This document shows positions 15,761-24,847 of a stretch of DNA of 64,000 bases, one piece after another. The position numbers were made by a program, and so were the translations under genes. Under the pieces are notes generated by a model. It was not told the DNA's origin. It was given only the letters and a program-made list of their open reading frames with translations, and searched no databases. Position 1 is the stretch's first letter, and each line of letters starts with the position of its first letter. Origin of the DNA: Clostridiales bacterium (GTDB lineage: Bacteria > Bacillota > Clostridia > Oscillospirales > Acutalibacteraceae); NCBI GenBank assembly GCA_021199275.1, contig JAJQIJ010000024.1, positions 1 through 64,000 on the forward strand. Reading direction: 5' to 3'.

Positions 15761-17272
15761 TTATTCGGCAGCAGCCGCGGGTGTTTCGGCGGCGCTTTCC
15801 GCCTGTTCACGCCTTTCCTTTATGTCGCGCATCATCTGGCGGTGCCCCTTGCCGCTTATGTTATAAAAATGCATGGGCAAAAGCATAAGCAGATAGCCGG
15901 CTGCCGGCACTAAGGTTGTAAGCAAAAACAGCGCTAAATTTGTTTGGCTGTTTTGCGCAAGCGAGCCCTCTGTGTGTTCAATGTAGCCGGTAAAGCCCAG
16001 CACCGCAAGCGCTATAGACGATGAAAGCGAATTTTCAATTTTGCCGGTAAAGCTCATTATTGAAAGCATTGTGCCCTCTACCCTGCTGCCGGTTTTCCAT
16101 TCGATATAATCAACGGTTTCGGCTTCCATCTCCTTTTGAATAAGATTTTTTGTTTCAAGCGGCACAGCGGTGAGCCCCGTAAACAGCAGCACTAAAATGC
16201 CGACTAAAAGCGAAACGCTTTCTTCTGCACCCTTGTTTAAAAGCCCGTTATAGCAGCATGCGGCAAACAGCACATGCAGCGCAATGGCGCTTATGCAGCA
16301 AAACTGATAAAGCTTTTTATTGTCTGACTTTTCGCCAAGCTTTTCAACTATTTTCGGAACTATAAGCCCGGCAAATAAAAAGCCTGGGAACTTAACAACG
16401 TCTACAAATACATTATAGCTTCTGTTAAACATAAGGTCGGCGACAAAATAATATGAAACCTGTTCTGAAATTTTGCAAATTATAAAAAATATATTGCCTG
16501 TAAACAGCATTAGCAGCGGCCTGTTTTTGCCCAACAAAACTATGCATTCCTTAAGAGACGGCACATTTTCACGGTGGCGCGCCCTTTCGCGCGTGTTTTT
16601 ATATGTAAATCTTGTAAGAAATATAATGCCGACTGCGGAAACCACCGCGCTTGTAAGATATGCTTCCGGAGTGTGGTTGTTAAAGTAAGGCAGCAGCGCT
16701 GCGGCAGCCACAAAAACCTGCGGCAGCGAGCCGAGCACCGAACGCACAATAGAACTTATGCCGAAAAGCTTTGTGCGTTCCACCGAATTTGAAGTTATGG
16801 AAAACGCCAGCGCCCCCATTGGAATGTCAAACGCGGTGTAAGTAACGTCAAGCCCGACAAAAAGCAATGTTGTGTATATTATGTTAACCACGGGCGAAGA
16901 ATCTGCGCTGCCTATAAAAAACAGCACCATGACTATAGACACAAATATCGGCGCCCACTTAATGTATGGGCGCATCTGCCCGTCTTTTGTGCGGGTCCTG
17001 TCAACTATTACGCCCATCATGGGGTCGTTAACGGCGTCAAAAATGCCGCAATAAAAGCGAATTTTGGACGCTGTGCCCATTGGGTCGCTCAGCTTTTTGA
17101 AAAGCACATTAGTCAAAAAGTAATTTATATATTTTGACGAAGTCATGCTTGTGTTCATGCCCTGCGCGCCGCGCCCGCCGGCATAAGACAGAGCCTCACG
17201 CCAGGTTAGGTATGTTTCGCCGTCAGCGTCGGGGCAGAATTTTTTGTCTAAAAATTCGCGAATTTTTCCCAT
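15761..17272 (-). CDS. GPH-family sugar:cation symporter (MFS_2)
   Basis: 503 residues, about twelve membrane segments. The conserved segments after helix 1 (GIFDAVNDPMMGVIVDRTRTKDGQMRPYI, given here as DAVNDPMMG and DRTRTKDGQMRPY) and the later VDYIEWKTGSRVEG are characteristic of glycoside-pentoside-hexuronide transporters. ATG 17272 with AGAGG 9 nt upstream is preferred to a TTG nine bases earlier. It precedes the metallophosphoesterase gene and follows the HAD gene by 88 nt with a repeat between. Substrate cannot be predicted. A second family member lies at 25949. Confidence 0.88.
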   Translation of the reverse strand: MGKIREFLDKKFCPDADGETYLTWREALSYAGGRGAQGMNTSMTSSKYINYFLTNVLFKKLSDPMGTASKIRFYCGIFDAVNDPMMGVIVDRTRTKDGQMRPYIKWAPIFVSIVMVLFFIGSADSSPVVNIIYTTLLFVGLDVTYTAFDIPMGALAFSITSNSVERTKLFGISSIVRSVLGSLPQVFVAAAALLPYFNNHTPEAYLTSAVVSAVGIIFLTRFTYKNTRERARHRENVPSLKECIVLLGKNRPLLMLFTGNIFFIICKISEQVSYYFVADLMFNRSYNVFVDVVKFPGFLFAGLIVPKIVEKLGEKSDNKKLYQFCCISAIALHVLFAACCYNGLLNKGAEESVSLLVGILVLLFTGLTAVPLETKNLIQKEMEAETVDYIEWKTGSRVEGTMLSIMSFTGKIENSLSSSIALAVLGFTGYIEHTEGSLAQNSQTNLALFLLTTLVPAAGYLLMLLPMHFYNISGKGHRQMMRDIKERREQAESAAETPAAAAE

Positions 17273-17360
17273 AATCAACAACCTCTTTATAAATTTATAA
17301 CTTAGGGGGAATGCCCCGCATTGTTCAATAATGGCGAAGAGCCGAATTGGGCTTTTGGGG

Positions 17361-17933
17361 CTATTTTATTTTTGTAATCTTGCTGCCTTTCACAAGATAT
17401 ACATTGTCTGAAATGTCCATCATGGCTTTGTCGTTCATTGAATCTGTGTAAAAGTTGACAATATGTGCGCCGGGGTATAATTCATTGAAAATTTTCACCT
17501 TGTTTTCAAGAAAGCACAGCCGGGTGAACTTGCCCGTTTTTTTGTCTATTTGCGAACCAACATAATTTTTTATGCCCATTCGTTTCATGATTTCGTCAAG
17601 TATAAAATCAGTGGTGCCGGAAACTATTATGTCGCAGTCGCTTTTATGTTCGGCGTAAAGAGGCTTGATTTTCTTTTCGTTTTTGTTCCAAAACCTGACA
17701 ACGTCTGCCGTCAGGTCGCCTACATGCACATAATAGCCTTCCAAAAAAGAGGCATATGCTTTAATGGCTTCGTCAACCGTAAACAGGTGCAAAGCGTCTT
17801 TAATTGCAATTATTATAAGCTTGGGTATATATTTCCATATTTTTATATCATGCTTTATGTAATAAACAATAAAGTCAATAAGCGTTTCGCCATCGTATAT
17901 AGTATTGTCGAAATCAAAAACATTAACGTCCAT
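17361..17933 (-). CDS. HAD-superfamily phosphatase (HAD-IB type)
   Basis: 190 residues. Motif I is VFDFDNTIYDG at the N-terminus (both aspartates present), motif II is the serine/threonine of IIVSGTTDF (~103), the motif III lysine is in ENKVKIF, and motif IV is FYTDSMNDKAMM (~163). This set places it with HAD-IB phosphatases, the group of phosphoserine phosphatases and lipid or sugar-phosphate phosphatases. Its ATG lies inside the end of the upstream glycosyltransferase gene (11-nt overlap), so the two are translationally coupled and probably work in one pathway. Confidence 0.85.
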   Translation of the reverse strand: MDVNVFDFDNTIYDGETLIDFIVYYIKHDIKIWKYIPKLIIIAIKDALHLFTVDEAIKAYASFLEGYYVHVGDLTADVVRFWNKNEKKIKPLYAEHKSDCDIIVSGTTDFILDEIMKRMGIKNYVGSQIDKKTGKFTRLCFLENKVKIFNELYPGAHIVNFYTDSMNDKAMMDISDNVYLVKGSKITKIK

Positions 17934-19359
17934 GCTTAAACCTTTTTTTAATATTTGCCGCAGCGGCGCTTATTTTAACGGCCAGCCTTACAAGCCGCCT
18001 GCCCAAAAGCCGGTTTTGTCTTTCAATAATCGCGCTCTGCCGGCTGATGTCTGATGCCTGTTTGGAAATTTGATGTCGGGCGTTTTTAAGTTCGCACCTT
18101 TGCTGCTGCGATATTTCCCTTTCTTTTTTCAAACTTGCCTGAAGCATGTCTATTTTTGCATTTTTTAATTCTGATTTTTCACGCAGTTTTTTTATTTTGT
18201 CATTTTTTTGCTCTATTTTACAGTCTTTGGCTTCAACCCTGCCTTTAAGCGCCGAAATGTCTGCCAAAAGCTTTTCGGCTTGCTCGTTTTGCCTTTCGTT
18301 TTCACGTTTAAGCTTTCTGCTTTTTGCCTTTTGGCGCATGGCTTTTTGGGTTGCTTTCTTTCCCGAGTCAGAGCGGCAGCAAAACAAAGTGAAAAGAAAG
18401 TCCCCCGCCGAATGTGAAAGCAGATATTCATATTGAACACCCCTGTCGGCGTTGTAAAAATATTCTTTTGAAAGGTTTTGCATTTCAAGCGCGCCCAGCC
18501 ATTCGTTTTTAAGCTTGTTTACATACATTTCAAAATCGGCATAGGAATTACAATAACGCATTGTAAAAATAAAAATGTCCCACACCTTGTTGTTAAAACT
18601 GCGGCGTATTTGTTCGCCGGCTAAAAGGTTGGCGCTTTCAAGTTCGGCTTTCAGCCCGGAATAAGCCATAAAAACGGAATCTGCCTGTTCGGCATATGTG
18701 TTCATAAGACTTTCCTTGCGGTTTGTTCTGTAAAACACCAGCTTTTTATTAACAAGCGCAATGCGCTTTGCGCGCGCCATGGCAAGAAATATTCCCCTGA
18801 CGTCGTTAATATGCCTAAGGCTGTCAAAGCTGATTGCATAATCTGTGAAAATGCGCCGCCTTATAAGCTTGTTCCATGTCACAGACGAAGTAAATGTGAA
18901 AAAATATTCCGGAAAGCTGTCAATATTAAACGTTTCATTCTCAGGCAGCGGGGGGCGCAGGTAATTGTGGTAAAGCTTTTCGCCGCTGTCGCTGTCAAAA
19001 TCTTGGGCGTTGCATATGCATATGTCTGCGTCAAGTTCCTGCGCGCGCGAATACATGTCTTCAAGAGCGTTTTCTTTTAAATAGTCGTCGCTGTCGAAAA
19101 AAAACACATATTCGCCCGCAGCTGCTTCAAGCCCGGTATTTCTTGCCGCGCCGGCGCCTTTATTGGCTTGGTTTATTATTTTGATTCGGCTGTCCTTTTC
19201 ACCGTAGCTTTGCAAAATGCCGGGGCTAAAATCTGTTGAGCCGTCGTCAACACAGATTATTTCAATGTCTGAAAGGGTTTGCGCCAGCATGCTGTCAAGA
19301 CATTGGCGCAAGTAGCTTTCTGTGTTGTAAACCGGAATAATTACGGAAATCAGTGGCAA
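17923..19359 (-). CDS. Family 2 glycosyltransferase with C-terminal coiled coil
   Basis: 478 residues. Residues ~1-240 are a GT-A fold: SVIIPVYNTESYLRQCLDS, the nucleotide-binding CVDDGSTD, the metal-binding FFDSDDY, and a lysine-rich acceptor region. Residues ~335-460 form a long, strongly charged coiled coil (repeating K/E/Q heptads), ending in a basic helix. Such tails mediate oligomerisation or membrane contact in polysaccharide polymerases. The start is TTG at 19357-19359 with AAAGGAAG 6 nt upstream; no ATG is available. It overlaps the HAD gene by 11 nt. Promoter at 19433-19461. Confidence 0.85.
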   Translation of the reverse strand: MPLISVIIPVYNTESYLRQCLDSMLAQTLSDIEIICVDDGSTDFSPGILQSYGEKDSRIKIINQANKGAGAARNTGLEAAAGEYVFFFDSDDYLKENALEDMYSRAQELDADICICNAQDFDSDSGEKLYHNYLRPPLPENETFNIDSFPEYFFTFTSSVTWNKLIRRRIFTDYAISFDSLRHINDVRGIFLAMARAKRIALVNKKLVFYRTNRKESLMNTYAEQADSVFMAYSGLKAELESANLLAGEQIRRSFNNKVWDIFIFTMRYCNSYADFEMYVNKLKNEWLGALEMQNLSKEYFYNADRGVQYEYLLSHSAGDFLFTLFCCRSDSGKKATQKAMRQKAKSRKLKRENERQNEQAEKLLADISALKGRVEAKDCKIEQKNDKIKKLREKSELKNAKIDMLQASLKKEREISQQQRCELKNARHQISKQASDISRQSAIIERQNRLLGRRLVRLAVKISAAAANIKKRFKHGR

Positions 19360-19380
19360 TTTAATCTTCCTTTAACAAAA

Positions 19381-19437
19381 TAACTTAGGGTGAAACGCCC
19401 ACCGCCCCGTAAGGCGGGAACATCTTAATTTAGTTAT
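19381..19437. repeat. Short copy of the dispersed repeat with inverted ends
   Basis: A 57-bp unit that begins TAACTTAGGG and ends TTAGTTA, with inner arms CCGCC and GGCGG. Its right end supplies the -10 box of the glycosyltransferase promoter. Confidence 0.55.
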
Positions 19438-19461
19438 ACCATATATGGAATTTTAATGCAA
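19433..19461 (-). promoter_or_regulatory. Promoter of the glycosyltransferase-HAD operon
   Basis: TTGCAT (19456-19461) and TATAAC (19433-19438) on the minus strand, 17-nt spacer. The -10 box is formed by the end of a repeat unit. Confidence 0.6.
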
Positions 19462-19522
19462 TTTATTTTTCCGAATTTTACATAAGTCTTTCATTTTCAG
19501 ATGAATTAATTTACATAATTTC

Positions 19523-19551
19523 TTGACATATGGCGAATTTAATTATATATT
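19523..19551 (+). promoter_or_regulatory. Promoter of nadB-nadC
   Basis: TTGACA (19523-19528) and TATATT (19546-19551), 17-nt spacer. Confidence 0.75.
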
Positions 19552-19611
19552 AGAATAGTATATTTACCGCCGCCCCAAAAGGCGCGGCTTGAATAAAAGC
19601 GTAGGAAAATT

Positions 19612-20946
19612 ATGAAAAAAATAAAAAAAGAAAACTACATTTACACTGACGTTGTTATAGTGGGCAGCGGCGTTGCAGGGCTGTTTGCCGCTTTGTGCCT
19701 GCCTGTCAGCATGAACATTCTTGTAATTACCAAGGAAGACCTTAAGGAATGCGATTCTTACCTTGCGCAGGGCGGGGTGTGCGTGTTAAAGGACATAAAC
19801 GATTTCAACTGCTATTTTGAAGACACAATGAAAGCGGGGCATTATGAAAACAACCCCGAAAGCGTCAGGGTAATGATTGAATCTTCGCCAGAAATTATAA
19901 ACACGCTGGTTGAGCTGGGCGTTAAATTTGACACTGACACAGACGGCGAATTTGATTACACGCGCGAAGGGGCGCACAGCCAAAACAGAATTTTACACCA
20001 TAAAGATGAAACCGGCAAGGAAATCACGGCAACGCTTTTGTCAATTGCAAGAAAGCGTGAAAACATCACTTTTGTAACAAGCACGGCCATGATTGACCTG
20101 GTTAAAAAAAACAATGTGTGCCTTGGAATTGTGTGCCAAGACGAATTTGACGAAGCGGGCGTAATAATTGCAGGCAGCACCGTGCTTGCCACCGGCGGAA
20201 TAGGCGGGCTGTTTAAAAACACAACCAATTTTCCGCATATCACGGGCGATTCATTTGCGCTTGCTTTAAAGCACAACATTGAACTGCAAGATTTGAATTA
20301 TATACAAATTCACCCAACAACGCTTTACAGCAAAAAAAGCGGGCGGCGTTTTCTTATAAGCGAAAGCGTGCGCGGCGAAGGCGCAGTGCTGCTTAACGAA
20401 AACGGCGAAAGGTTTGTAGACGAGCTGCAGCCGCGAGACGTTGTGACTGATGCCATATGCAAAGAAATGGAAAAATTCGGCACAGACCATGTGTATATTA
20501 CACTGCCCACAATGACAAGCGAACAGGCGCGCCGGCGCTTTCCCAACATTTTTGACGAATGCATGGAAGAGGGCTATGACATAACAAAAGACTTAGTGCC
20601 TGTAACACCCAGCCAGCATTACCTTATGGGCGGCATTAAAACCGACATAAACGCACGCAGCTCTATGAAAAACCTTTTTGCAGTCGGCGAAACGGCGTGC
20701 AACGGCGTGCACGGCAGAAACCGCCTGGCATCAAACAGCCTGCTTGAAAGCCTGGTGTTTTCAAAGCGGGCGGCAGATTTAATTGCAAAAACAGCCCCCG
20801 CCCCGGCAGGGGGCGAGCTTGACGTTGAGCTTCAGGTAAGCCTTGACAAAAAGGAACGCGAAGCGCGTTTTAAAGAAATCATTATGCATGAAATAAAAGA
20901 AAAGGACAGGGAATTTTATGATAAGTGGTGCTGCGATGAAGCTTAA
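19612..20946 (+). CDS. nadB: L-aspartate oxidase
   Basis: 444 residues; the flavoprotein that oxidises L-aspartate to iminoaspartate, first step of de novo NAD synthesis. The N-terminal FAD motif is VVIVGSGVAGLFAAL; SYLAQGGVCV, REGAHSQNRILHH, HPTTLYSKKSGRRFLISESVRGEGA (HPTTLY and SESVRGEGA) and GETACNGVHGRNRLASNSLLE are diagnostic of NadB over fumarate reductase. It lacks most of the ~90-residue C-terminal helical domain of the 530-residue forms, as seen in clostridial NadB. AGGAAAA lies before the ATG. nadC overlaps its end; nadA is not in the window. Confidence 0.94.
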   Translation: MKKIKKENYIYTDVVIVGSGVAGLFAALCLPVSMNILVITKEDLKECDSYLAQGGVCVLKDINDFNCYFEDTMKAGHYENNPESVRVMIESSPEIINTLVELGVKFDTDTDGEFDYTREGAHSQNRILHHKDETGKEITATLLSIARKRENITFVTSTAMIDLVKKNNVCLGIVCQDEFDEAGVIIAGSTVLATGGIGGLFKNTTNFPHITGDSFALALKHNIELQDLNYIQIHPTTLYSKKSGRRFLISESVRGEGAVLLNENGERFVDELQPRDVVTDAICKEMEKFGTDHVYITLPTMTSEQARRRFPNIFDECMEEGYDITKDLVPVTPSQHYLMGGIKTDINARSSMKNLFAVGETACNGVHGRNRLASNSLLESLVFSKRAADLIAKTAPAPAGGELDVELQVSLDKKEREARFKEIIMHEIKEKDREFYDKWCCDEA

Positions 20947-21778
20947 TGCAGACAAACTGCTGCTGCAAGCTCTTAAAGAGGATATTACAAGCGAAGACGT
21001 TTCGGCAAACGCCGTGATAGGCGAAGATGTATGCGGCACGGCAGAGCTTATTTGCAAGCAAGACGGGGTAATATGCGGCCTGCCGGTGTTTGAGCGCGTG
21101 TTTTTATTACTTGACGAAAGCGCGCACTTTGAAACAGACTTTAAAGACGGCGACTTTGTAAAAGCGGGCGCAGTTATAGGAAAAATTTACGGAAATCTGC
21201 GCGCTCTGCTGTCAGGCGAAAGAACTGCGCTTAATTATTTGCAGCGAATGAGCGGCATTGCCACCATGACGCACGAATATGCCCAGGTTATAAAAGGCAT
21301 GCACACCGTGCTGCTTGACACCAGAAAAACAACGCCGAATATGCGCCTGTTTGAAAAATATGCAGTGAGAATTGGCGGCGGCAGAAACCACAGATATAAT
21401 CTTTCAGACGGTGTGCTGCTTAAAGACAACCACATAAGTTCGGCGGGGTCTGTGGCAAAAGCAGTAGCCATGGCAAGGGACTATGCGCCGTTTGTCAGGA
21501 AAATTGAGGTTGAAACCGAAACGCTGGCCCAGGTGCGCGAAGCCGCAGACGCCGGCGCAGACATTATTATGCTTGACAACATGGACCTTGAAACCATGAA
21601 AGAAGCGCTGGCAATAATAGCCGGCAGGGCCCAAACAGAATGTTCGGGCAACGTAACCAAAGAAAGGCTGCTTGAAATAGCTGAAATAGGCGTCGACTTT
21701 GTTTCAAGCGGTGCGCTGACTCACTCTGCGCCGATTATGGATTTGAGCCTGAAAAACATGAAAAGCACAGCGAAATAA
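20918..21778 (+). CDS. nadC: Nicotinate-nucleotide pyrophosphorylase (carboxylating)
   Basis: 286 residues from ATG 20918, or 280 from ATG 20936. The upstream ATG has the stronger ribosome site (AAAGGA, AGGG); the downstream one gives the family-typical start MKLNADKLLLQALKEDI. It condenses quinolinate with PRPP to nicotinate mononucleotide. Landmarks: LKEDITSEDVSA, GERTALNYLQRMSGIATMT, LLDTRKTTP, RIGGGRNHRYNLSDGVLLKDNH (GGGRNHRYNLSDG and LLKDNH) and the final VDFVSSGALTHSAPIMDLSL. It overlaps nadB by up to 29 nt, so translation is coupled. Confidence 0.95.
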   Translation: MISGAAMKLNADKLLLQALKEDITSEDVSANAVIGEDVCGTAELICKQDGVICGLPVFERVFLLLDESAHFETDFKDGDFVKAGAVIGKIYGNLRALLSGERTALNYLQRMSGIATMTHEYAQVIKGMHTVLLDTRKTTPNMRLFEKYAVRIGGGRNHRYNLSDGVLLKDNHISSAGSVAKAVAMARDYAPFVRKIEVETETLAQVREAADAGADIIMLDNMDLETMKEALAIIAGRAQTECSGNVTKERLLEIAEIGVDFVSSGALTHSAPIMDLSLKNMKSTAK

Positions 21779-21818
21779 TTTATTTTTACGGGCTTGGCAG
21801 GCACAAATAAAAAAACGC

Positions 21819-21847
21819 TTTACAAACTTAAAATAATATGTTATAAT
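21819..21847 (+). promoter_or_regulatory. Promoter of rpsO
   Basis: TTTACA (21819-21824) and TATAAT (21842-21847), 17-nt spacer. Confidence 0.75.
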
Positions 21848-21860
21848 TCATTAGCTTGTT

Positions 21861-21928
21861 ACGAATTACACGGTTTCGGGTTTAAGCTTTCAGTTAAAGA
21901 TTCACCGTCCCGCCACTGTGTTTTTCGT
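21861..21928 (+). ncRNA. Structured rpsO leader, probable S15 autoregulatory RNA
   Basis: Nested pairings make one long irregular stem: ACGAA (21861) with TTCGT (21924), CACGGT (21869) with ACTGTG (21915, one G-U), CGGG (21877) with CCCG (21909), and CTTT (21887) with AAAG (21896). S15 represses its own mRNA through such leaders, recognising a G-U/G-C step. The segment CCCGCCACTGTG also resembles the cobalamin riboswitch core, but other parts of that class are missing. Confidence 0.5.
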
Positions 21929-21961
21929 TAATCAGGAATATTTTAAAAAGGGGTGAAAAAG

Positions 21962-22237
21962 ATGACGCAGGCAGAAAAGCAGGAAATCATTGCCGAATTT
22001 GCAACACATGAAGGCGATACCGGCTCTACAGAGGTACAGATTGCAATTCTTACAAGGCGAATCAACGAACTTACAGAGCATTTGAAAGTTCACAAGAAAG
22101 ACAATCATTCGCGCCGCGGTCTTCTTAAGATGGTAGGTCACAGAAGAAATTTACTTACCTATCTTTACAAGAAAGACATTGAAAAATACCGTGCGCTTAT
22201 AGCCAAGCTCGGTATTCGTGACACACTGGACAGATAA
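21962..22237 (+). CDS. rpsO: 30S ribosomal protein S15
   Basis: 91 residues. [35 protein letters not shown] and [11 protein letters not shown] are textbook S15, which binds the three-way junction of 16S rRNA helices 20-22 early in assembly. ATG 21962 follows AGGGGTG; a GTG nine bases upstream is rejected because it falls in the ribosome site. Followed by pnp in the usual order, with a strong hairpin between. Confidence 0.97.
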   Translation: MTQAEKQEIIAEFATHEGDTGSTEVQIAILTRRINELTEHLKVHKKDNHSRRGLLKMVGHRRNLLTYLYKKDIEKYRALIAKLGIRDTLDR

Positions 22238-22243
22238 AACGTC

Positions 22244-22276
22244 AAAAACAGACGGTATGCTTTGCCGTCTGTTTTT
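22244..22276. terminator. Hairpin terminator between rpsO and pnp
   Basis: AAAACAGACGG (22245-22255) pairs with CCGTCTGTTTT (22265-22275), then T. Since no clear pnp promoter follows, it may be a partial terminator or processing site. Confidence 0.8.
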
Positions 22277-22336
22277 AGCAGGCTTTTAAATAGCTTTGCA
22301 AAGGAATGAAAAAGAACGGAACAGAGAGGTAAAAAC

Positions 22337-24523
22337 ATGTTTTTTAAAAATTACAGAGTTTGGGAAACCGAATTTGCGGGGCGCCCTTTCAAATTGGAAA
22401 CCGGAAAAATGGCGGGGCTTGCCAACGCTGCGTTTCTTGCAACATATGGTGAAACACAGGTGCTTTGCACCGTAACGGCTTCTGCAAAGCCGAGAGACGG
22501 CATAGATTATTTTCCGCTTTCGGTAGATTTCGAAGAAAAAATGTATTCAGTGGGTAAAATTCCGGGCTCTTTCCTGCGCAGGGAAGGCAGGGCAAGCGAA
22601 AAAGCAACACTTGCCAGCCGCTGCATTGACAGGCCCATTCGCCCGCTTTTCCCCAAAGATTTGAGAAACGACTGCGGCGTGGTTGCAACCGTTATGTCTG
22701 TTGACCCTGACTGTTCGCCCGAAATAGCGGCGGCAATCGGCGTTTCGGCTGCAATAGCGGTTTCAGACATTCCGTGGGACGGCCCGATTTCATCAATAAA
22801 CGTTGGGCTGGTTAACGGCGAAATTGTGTTAAACCCGACTCTTGAGCAAAGAGCCGCCACAGACCTGACGCTGACTGTTGCTTCAACAGCAGACCTTGTG
22901 GCAATGATTGAAGCCGGCGCCAACGAAGTTGACGACGACAAGATGTTTGAAGCAATAATGGCCGGGCACGAAGAAAACAAAAAAATGGTGCGTTTTATTC
23001 AGGGCATTGTTGACGAAATAGGCAAGCCGAAATTTGAATATGAATCGTCAGACCCTGACCCGGAAATTTTAGCGGAAATAGAAGAGTTCTGTGTTGAAGA
23101 CATAAAAAAGGCGCTTGACACAGACGACAAGCTTGTGCGCGACGAAAGGCTTTTGCCCGTTTACGCAGCCGTGCACGAAAAGTTTGACGAAAAATTTGAA
23201 GATAACACGGCAAAGATTGACGATATACTGTATCTTGTGCAAAAGCATGTTGTGCGCGCCTGGCTGAAAGACGAACACAAGCGTGTAGACGGCAGGGGGA
23301 TAGACGACATTCGCCCGCTCAACGCGGAAATTGACCTGCTTGCCCGCGCACACGGCTCCGGCATGTTCACCAGGGGGCAGACCCAAGTGCTGTCAGTTAC
23401 CACACTCGGCCCGATGAGCGACTGCCAGATGCTTGACGGAATTGACGAACAAAAAGAAAAAAGATATATTCACCATTACAATTTCCCGTCTTACAGTGTG
23501 GGTGAAACAAGGCCGTCAAGGGGCCCTGGCAGGCGTGAAATAGGCCACGGGGCGCTTGCGGAAAAGGCGCTTGTGCCGGTATTGCCAAGCGTTGACGAAT
23601 TTCCATATTGCATTCGCGTTGTGTCTGAAGTGCTGTCTTCAAACGGCTCTACTTCACAGGCTTCCGTGTGCGGGTCTACGCTTTCGCTTATGGCTGCCGG
23701 CGTGCCGATTAAAGCGCCTGTTGCCGGAATCAGCTGCGGGCTTATCACGGGCGACGACGGCGTATACGGCGACTTTATGACTATGGTGGACATTCAGGGG
23801 CTTGAAGACTTTTACGGAGACATGGACTTTAAAGTTGCCGGCACAAAGAAAGGCATAACCGCCATTCAGATGGACCTTAAAGTACACGGGCTTACCGCAG
23901 ACATTATAAAAGAAGCTTTTGCAAAAACCCACAAGGCAAGAAATTATATACTTGATGAAATCATGCTGCCCGTAATCAGCGAGCCGCGCAAAGAGCTTTC
24001 AAAATATGCGCCCAAAATGCTTACCCTTTCCATAGACCCTGACAAAATCGGCGACGTTATAGGCAAGGGCGGCAAGGTGATTCAGGAAATACAGGGCGAG
24101 TTTGAAGTCAAAATTGACATTGAGGAAGACGGCAGGGTGTTCATCAGCGGCATTGACGTTGAAAAATGCAAGGGCGCGCTTGAAGTTGTAAGGCTGATTG
24201 CAACAGACCCCGAAGTCGGCGCATTTTACAACGGCGTGGTTACACGGCTTATGAATTTCGGCGCATTTGTTGAAATCGCACCCGGCAAAGAGGGGCTTGT
24301 GCACATTTCACGCCTTGACGTTAAGCGCACCGAAAAGGTGGAAGATGTTGTAAATGTCGGCGATTCAATAATTGTAAAATGCATTGAAATTGACGAACAG
24401 GGCAGAATCAACCTTTCAAGGCGCGACGCGCTTATTGAACTTGAAGGCATGAAAGCCGAAAACGACATTTCAGACGCTGAAAGAAAGCCGCGCAGAGACA
24501 CAAGGCGCAGATACAACAAATAA
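22337..24523 (+). CDS. pnp: Polyribonucleotide nucleotidyltransferase (PNPase)
   Basis: 728 residues in the canonical order: first RNase PH core (1-~140), helical linker, second RNase PH core (~305-545), KH domain (DKIGDVIGKGGKVIQEI, ~570) and S1 domain (VTRLMNFGAFVEI, ~635 on), with a short basic tail. FPSYSVGETRPSRGPGRREIGHG (given as SVGETRPSRGPGRREIGHG) is the signature of the active core. It degrades RNA 3' to 5' with phosphate. AGAGAGG precedes the ATG. Downstream of rpsO as in most bacteria. Confidence 0.97.
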   Translation: MFFKNYRVWETEFAGRPFKLETGKMAGLANAAFLATYGETQVLCTVTASAKPRDGIDYFPLSVDFEEKMYSVGKIPGSFLRREGRASEKATLASRCIDRPIRPLFPKDLRNDCGVVATVMSVDPDCSPEIAAAIGVSAAIAVSDIPWDGPISSINVGLVNGEIVLNPTLEQRAATDLTLTVASTADLVAMIEAGANEVDDDKMFEAIMAGHEENKKMVRFIQGIVDEIGKPKFEYESSDPDPEILAEIEEFCVEDIKKALDTDDKLVRDERLLPVYAAVHEKFDEKFEDNTAKIDDILYLVQKHVVRAWLKDEHKRVDGRGIDDIRPLNAEIDLLARAHGSGMFTRGQTQVLSVTTLGPMSDCQMLDGIDEQKEKRYIHHYNFPSYSVGETRPSRGPGRREIGHGALAEKALVPVLPSVDEFPYCIRVVSEVLSSNGSTSQASVCGSTLSLMAAGVPIKAPVAGISCGLITGDDGVYGDFMTMVDIQGLEDFYGDMDFKVAGTKKGITAIQMDLKVHGLTADIIKEAFAKTHKARNYILDEIMLPVISEPRKELSKYAPKMLTLSIDPDKIGDVIGKGGKVIQEIQGEFEVKIDIEEDGRVFISGIDVEKCKGALEVVRLIATDPEVGAFYNGVVTRLMNFGAFVEIAPGKEGLVHISRLDVKRTEKVEDVVNVGDSIIVKCIEIDEQGRINLSRRDALIELEGMKAENDISDAERKPRRDTRRRYNK

Positions 24524-24532
24524 CTTTTAAAC

Positions 24533-24563
24533 AAAAAGCGCAGCCTGCGGGCTGCGCTTTTTT
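24533..24563 (+). terminator. Terminator of pnp
   Basis: AAAAGCGCAGCC (24534-24545) pairs with GGCTGCGCTTTT (24550-24561). The remaining DNA to 24750 is GC-rich, hairpin-prone, and holds no gene. Confidence 0.9.
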
Positions 24564-24751
24564 ATGCGCTTTGAAAAAGTGCAAAAATAAAGCTTTCACC
24601 GCCCGGCTTTAGGCTGCATGAAAGGCTGAAAGTAATTAACGCCTTCACTCTTGCCCACGGCGAAGCCTGTGTTTGCCTCTGATTAAAAGCCCGTGCCCGC
24701 CGCCTTAAAAAATGCCCGCACATCTTTTCAAATCTTATTTTTTCAAATCAC

Positions 24752-24780
24752 TTGTAAAAATTTATTTAGTTTAGTATAAT
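24752..24780 (+). promoter_or_regulatory. Promoter of the short-chain dehydrogenase gene
   Basis: TTGTAA (24752-24757) and TATAAT (24775-24780), 17-nt spacer. Confidence 0.7.
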
Positions 24781-24847
24781 AGATTAAGAATTAATACCAA
24801 ATAAAATTCTAAAAGACAAGGCGCATGCAACATGAAAGGAGATTATT

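Noticed and set aside
21901..21940. Cobalamin riboswitch in the rpsO leader
   Set aside because: The CCCGCCACTGTG string matches the core, but the GGGAA, GGTG and full B12-box parts are absent and the leader is only ~108 nt. An S15 leader explains the position better.
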